From assembly GCA_050732695.1 (NCBI GenBank), contig JBOHRL010000065.1, positions 1 through 64,000 on the forward strand: a stretch of DNA of 64,000 bases. The letters are read 5' to 3'. The notes under the pieces were generated by a model. The model had not been told where the DNA came from and searched no databases. It saw nothing but the letters and a program-made list of their open reading frames with translations. Positions 62,487-64,000 of the stretch are shown one piece after another; position 1 is the stretch's first letter; the number at the start of each line of letters is the position of its first letter. A program made the translations under genes and the position numbers. Source of the stretch: JBFFZF01 sp050732695 (lineage in GTDB: Bacteria > Gemmatimonadota > Gemmatimonadetes > Longimicrobiales > RSA9).

Positions 62487-63950
62487 ATGCGCGTGCACGC
62501 TGGATCTACGCCCCTTGACGAGCGCTATTGCGCCCTGCTCGATCTCGGGCGGGTCCTGACCGGCCTCGTCCGGTCCGAGGACCTCTACCGGGCGCTCGCG
62601 GACCGGGTCACCGGTATTCTCGAGGCCGATTTCGTCCTGATCAGTGGGTACGATGCGGCTACCGACCTCGCCACGATCGCCTTCACCGCTGACGGCTCGC
62701 CGCGGAGCGCGGGGCACAGAAGCTATCGCGGCGCCGAATGTCTGGCTATCCGCGAATCGCGCCCCCTCACGTATCCGCCCGGCGAACCCGCAGCCGCCTG
62801 CGTTGCCGCCGGTCTCGACGTAACCCGCCGTCCGGCGATGGTCGCTCCGATTCTCCGCGAAGGCCGCGTTCTCGGCACCGTCACACTGCTGGGCCGCACC
62901 GATGGCGTTTACGATTCTTCCGATATCGAGTTCCTGTGTGGCATCACGAACCTGGTCGCGTCACGCGCGATTCCATCGCCCGTTGCGTCCGGGACAGATG
63001 GTGGCCGCCTCGCCGAGATCACCCAGGCGATCGCCGCCGTGGCCCTGCCGGATGCCCTCGCTCAGATCGGTCGTGCCGCTGTCGAAGCCAGCGGAGCCGA
63101 TGCCGCCGTCCTCTGGCTGCTCCGCAGCACCGGTGATGTCGAAGCGGCCTTCTCGACGGGCGCGCTCGCACCGCGGAAAGGCTCGACGGTCGCGCTCTCG
63201 CATGAACTCTTTCGCAGCCTGGCCGATCGCCGCGAACCCGTCCTGCTGGAATCCGACTCGAGCGATGCCCGGACCCGACACTTCCTCGCTCTCGTCGCCG
63301 GCACCTCCAGTGTCGTGTTGCCGCTGGTCGCTGAATCGCGCGTTCTCGGCGCGCTCGTGATCTGCTTCGCCACCGCGCGTACCGTGTCGCGGTCCGACCT
63401 TCCTTCTCTTCAGCGGCTTGCGGAACTCGGCGGCATTGCAGTCGGCTATTCCCGGCTGCACGAGCAGATCCATGCCCTCTCGTTGATCGATCCGCTCACT
63501 GCGCTCGCCAATCGCCGACACCTCGCCATGTTCCTCGAGAAGGAGTTCGCCGCCGCCCGCCGCGGCCGCCGTCTCACCCTGCTCTACCTCGACATCGACG
63601 GCTTCGCCGATTACAACCGCAAGGCGGGCCGGCCGGCCGGCGATGCCGCGCTGCGCGCTTTCGCCGAAGTCATTGCTGCGCAGACCCGCGCCATGAACCT
63701 CGCTGCCCGCTACGGCGCCGACGAGTTCATTGTCGCCCTCGCGGACGCAGATCGGCGCGCCGGCTTCATCCACGCCTCCCGGATCGCCAAGGCCATGGCT
63801 GCCCACCCGCTCATTTCATCTTCCGGCCTGCACGTCAGCGTCGGAATCTCCAGCTTTTCACCTCGAATGGCCGGCTTCGATGACATGATCCGCGCCGCTC
63901 AGAATGACCTCAGCGTCCGCAGAAAGGGCGGCGGCCGCCTGACGATCTGA
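62487..63950 (+). CDS. GAF-GAF-GADEF protein (degenerate diguanylate cyclase)
   Basis: 487 residues, cytoplasmic. Two GAF sensor domains (about 20-160 and 170-320), then a GGDEF-type domain from DPLTALANRRHL (about 333). The signature is G410-ADEF in AARYGADEFIVALADADR, so the second glycine that contacts GTP is Ala. The inhibitory RxxD site before it reads RAMN. DIDGFADYNRKAG keeps the metal aspartate but loses the usual KxxND. It may be a weak cyclase, a GTP or c-di-GMP sensor, or inactive. Confidence 0.88.
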   Translation: MRVHAGSTPLDERYCALLDLGRVLTGLVRSEDLYRALADRVTGILEADFVLISGYDAATDLATIAFTADGSPRSAGHRSYRGAECLAIRESRPLTYPPGEPAAACVAAGLDVTRRPAMVAPILREGRVLGTVTLLGRTDGVYDSSDIEFLCGITNLVASRAIPSPVASGTDGGRLAEITQAIAAVALPDALAQIGRAAVEASGADAAVLWLLRSTGDVEAAFSTGALAPRKGSTVALSHELFRSLADRREPVLLESDSSDARTRHFLALVAGTSSVVLPLVAESRVLGALVICFATARTVSRSDLPSLQRLAELGGIAVGYSRLHEQIHALSLIDPLTALANRRHLAMFLEKEFAAARRGRRLTLLYLDIDGFADYNRKAGRPAGDAALRAFAEVIAAQTRAMNLAARYGADEFIVALADADRRAGFIHASRIAKAMAAHPLISSSGLHVSVGISSFSPRMAGFDDMIRAAQNDLSVRRKGGGRLTI

Positions 63951-63968
63951 ACCGCGGCCGATTCCGCC

Positions 63969-64000
63969 ATGGCTTCGCGCCAGGGCTTCGTTCATCTTCA
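63969..64000 (+). CDS. dnaE: Start of a gene cut by the window, possibly DNA polymerase III alpha
   Basis: ATG 63969 opens MASRQGFVHL, and the next base starts a His or Gln codon. FVHLH followed by HSxYSLLDG is the normal beginning of the DnaE PHP domain, so these 10 residues fit dnaE well. The evidence is too short to be sure, and no clear ribosome site is seen in the 18 bp after the previous stop. Confidence 0.4.
   Translation, partial: MASRQGFVHL

Noticed and set aside
1..64000. tRNA, rRNA, CRISPR arrays, prophage or transposase genes
   Set aside because: No cloverleaf with a GGTTCGAAT-type loop, no regular repeat-spacer array, and no integrase or transposase motifs seen on either strand.

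Overview
The window looks like a chromosome segment of a high-GC, Gram-negative, free-living bacterium, most likely Gemmatimonadota or a close relative (inference). The support is: a SusC/SusD outer-membrane pair with a carboxypeptidase-regulatory-like N-terminus; two ECF sigma factors of the Planctomycete/Gemmatimonadete type (ALVHEAY and AxRAMRxILxD motifs), one overlapping a Ser/Thr kinase-TolB-TPR protein; a relic of an acidobacterial-type (ADOP) permease; many lipoproteins; and frequent GTG/TTG starts. I see no rRNA, tRNA, CRISPR array, prophage or insertion sequence.

Layout. 0.1-4.4 kb: permease relic, ECF sigma factor, kinase. 4.3-7.2 kb (minus): vanadium haloperoxidase lipoprotein, small lipoprotein, hydrolase-tail relic with a three-copy repeat. 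7.4-12.8 kb: SusC, SusD and a lipoprotein with two anti-sigma-K-like domains. 12.8-16.7 kb (minus): pncA, ispG, ECF sigma factor, di-heme peroxidase. 16.9-22.2 kb: DUF445 protein, AmpG-like permease, then an Nramp-like carrier and a TerC exporter behind a manganese riboswitch. 22.4-25.5 kb: lspA, bcp, thrB, thrC. 25.5-30.5 kb: a three-domain surface protein, a porin-like cytochrome with a cupredoxin, and an EamA exporter, with a Fur-like box between the divergent units. 30.5-34.4 kb (minus): polytopic membrane protein, glycosylasparaginase, M50B protease. 34.8-39.3 kb: two large beta-propeller-type exported proteins; the second has a triplicated signal peptide. 39.5-55.1 kb: redox and aromatic genes, comprising the three subunits of a 4-hydroxybenzoyl-CoA-reductase-like molybdoenzyme split by about 10 kb, phenylalanine hydroxylase, type II NADH dehydrogenase, PQQ dehydrogenase, an iodotyrosine-deiodinase-like flavoprotein, PhoD, and an ELFV amino-acid dehydrogenase. 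55.1-64 kb: serine hydrolase, BNR-repeat protein, alkyltransferase-like protein, ThiI-rhodanese, quinone oxidoreductase, GlsB, MFS exporter, GAF-GAF-GADEF protein, and what looks like the first codons of dnaE.

The observations I rate highest are: (1) a yybP-ykoY manganese riboswitch with an overlapping terminator ahead of terC, followed by an Nramp-family protein that lacks the DPGN metal motif; (2) a 48-bp unit repeated three times inside a lipoprotein signal peptide; (3) three neighbouring minus-strand genes whose last codons and stop codon are repeated just downstream; (4) a cytochrome/beta-barrel fusion with a cupredoxin behind a Fur-like site; (5) an HcrB-type subunit with its four-cysteine insertion, encoded apart from HcrA and HcrC. 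I did not find one clearly new multi-gene defence or mobile system. These are pattern-level leads.
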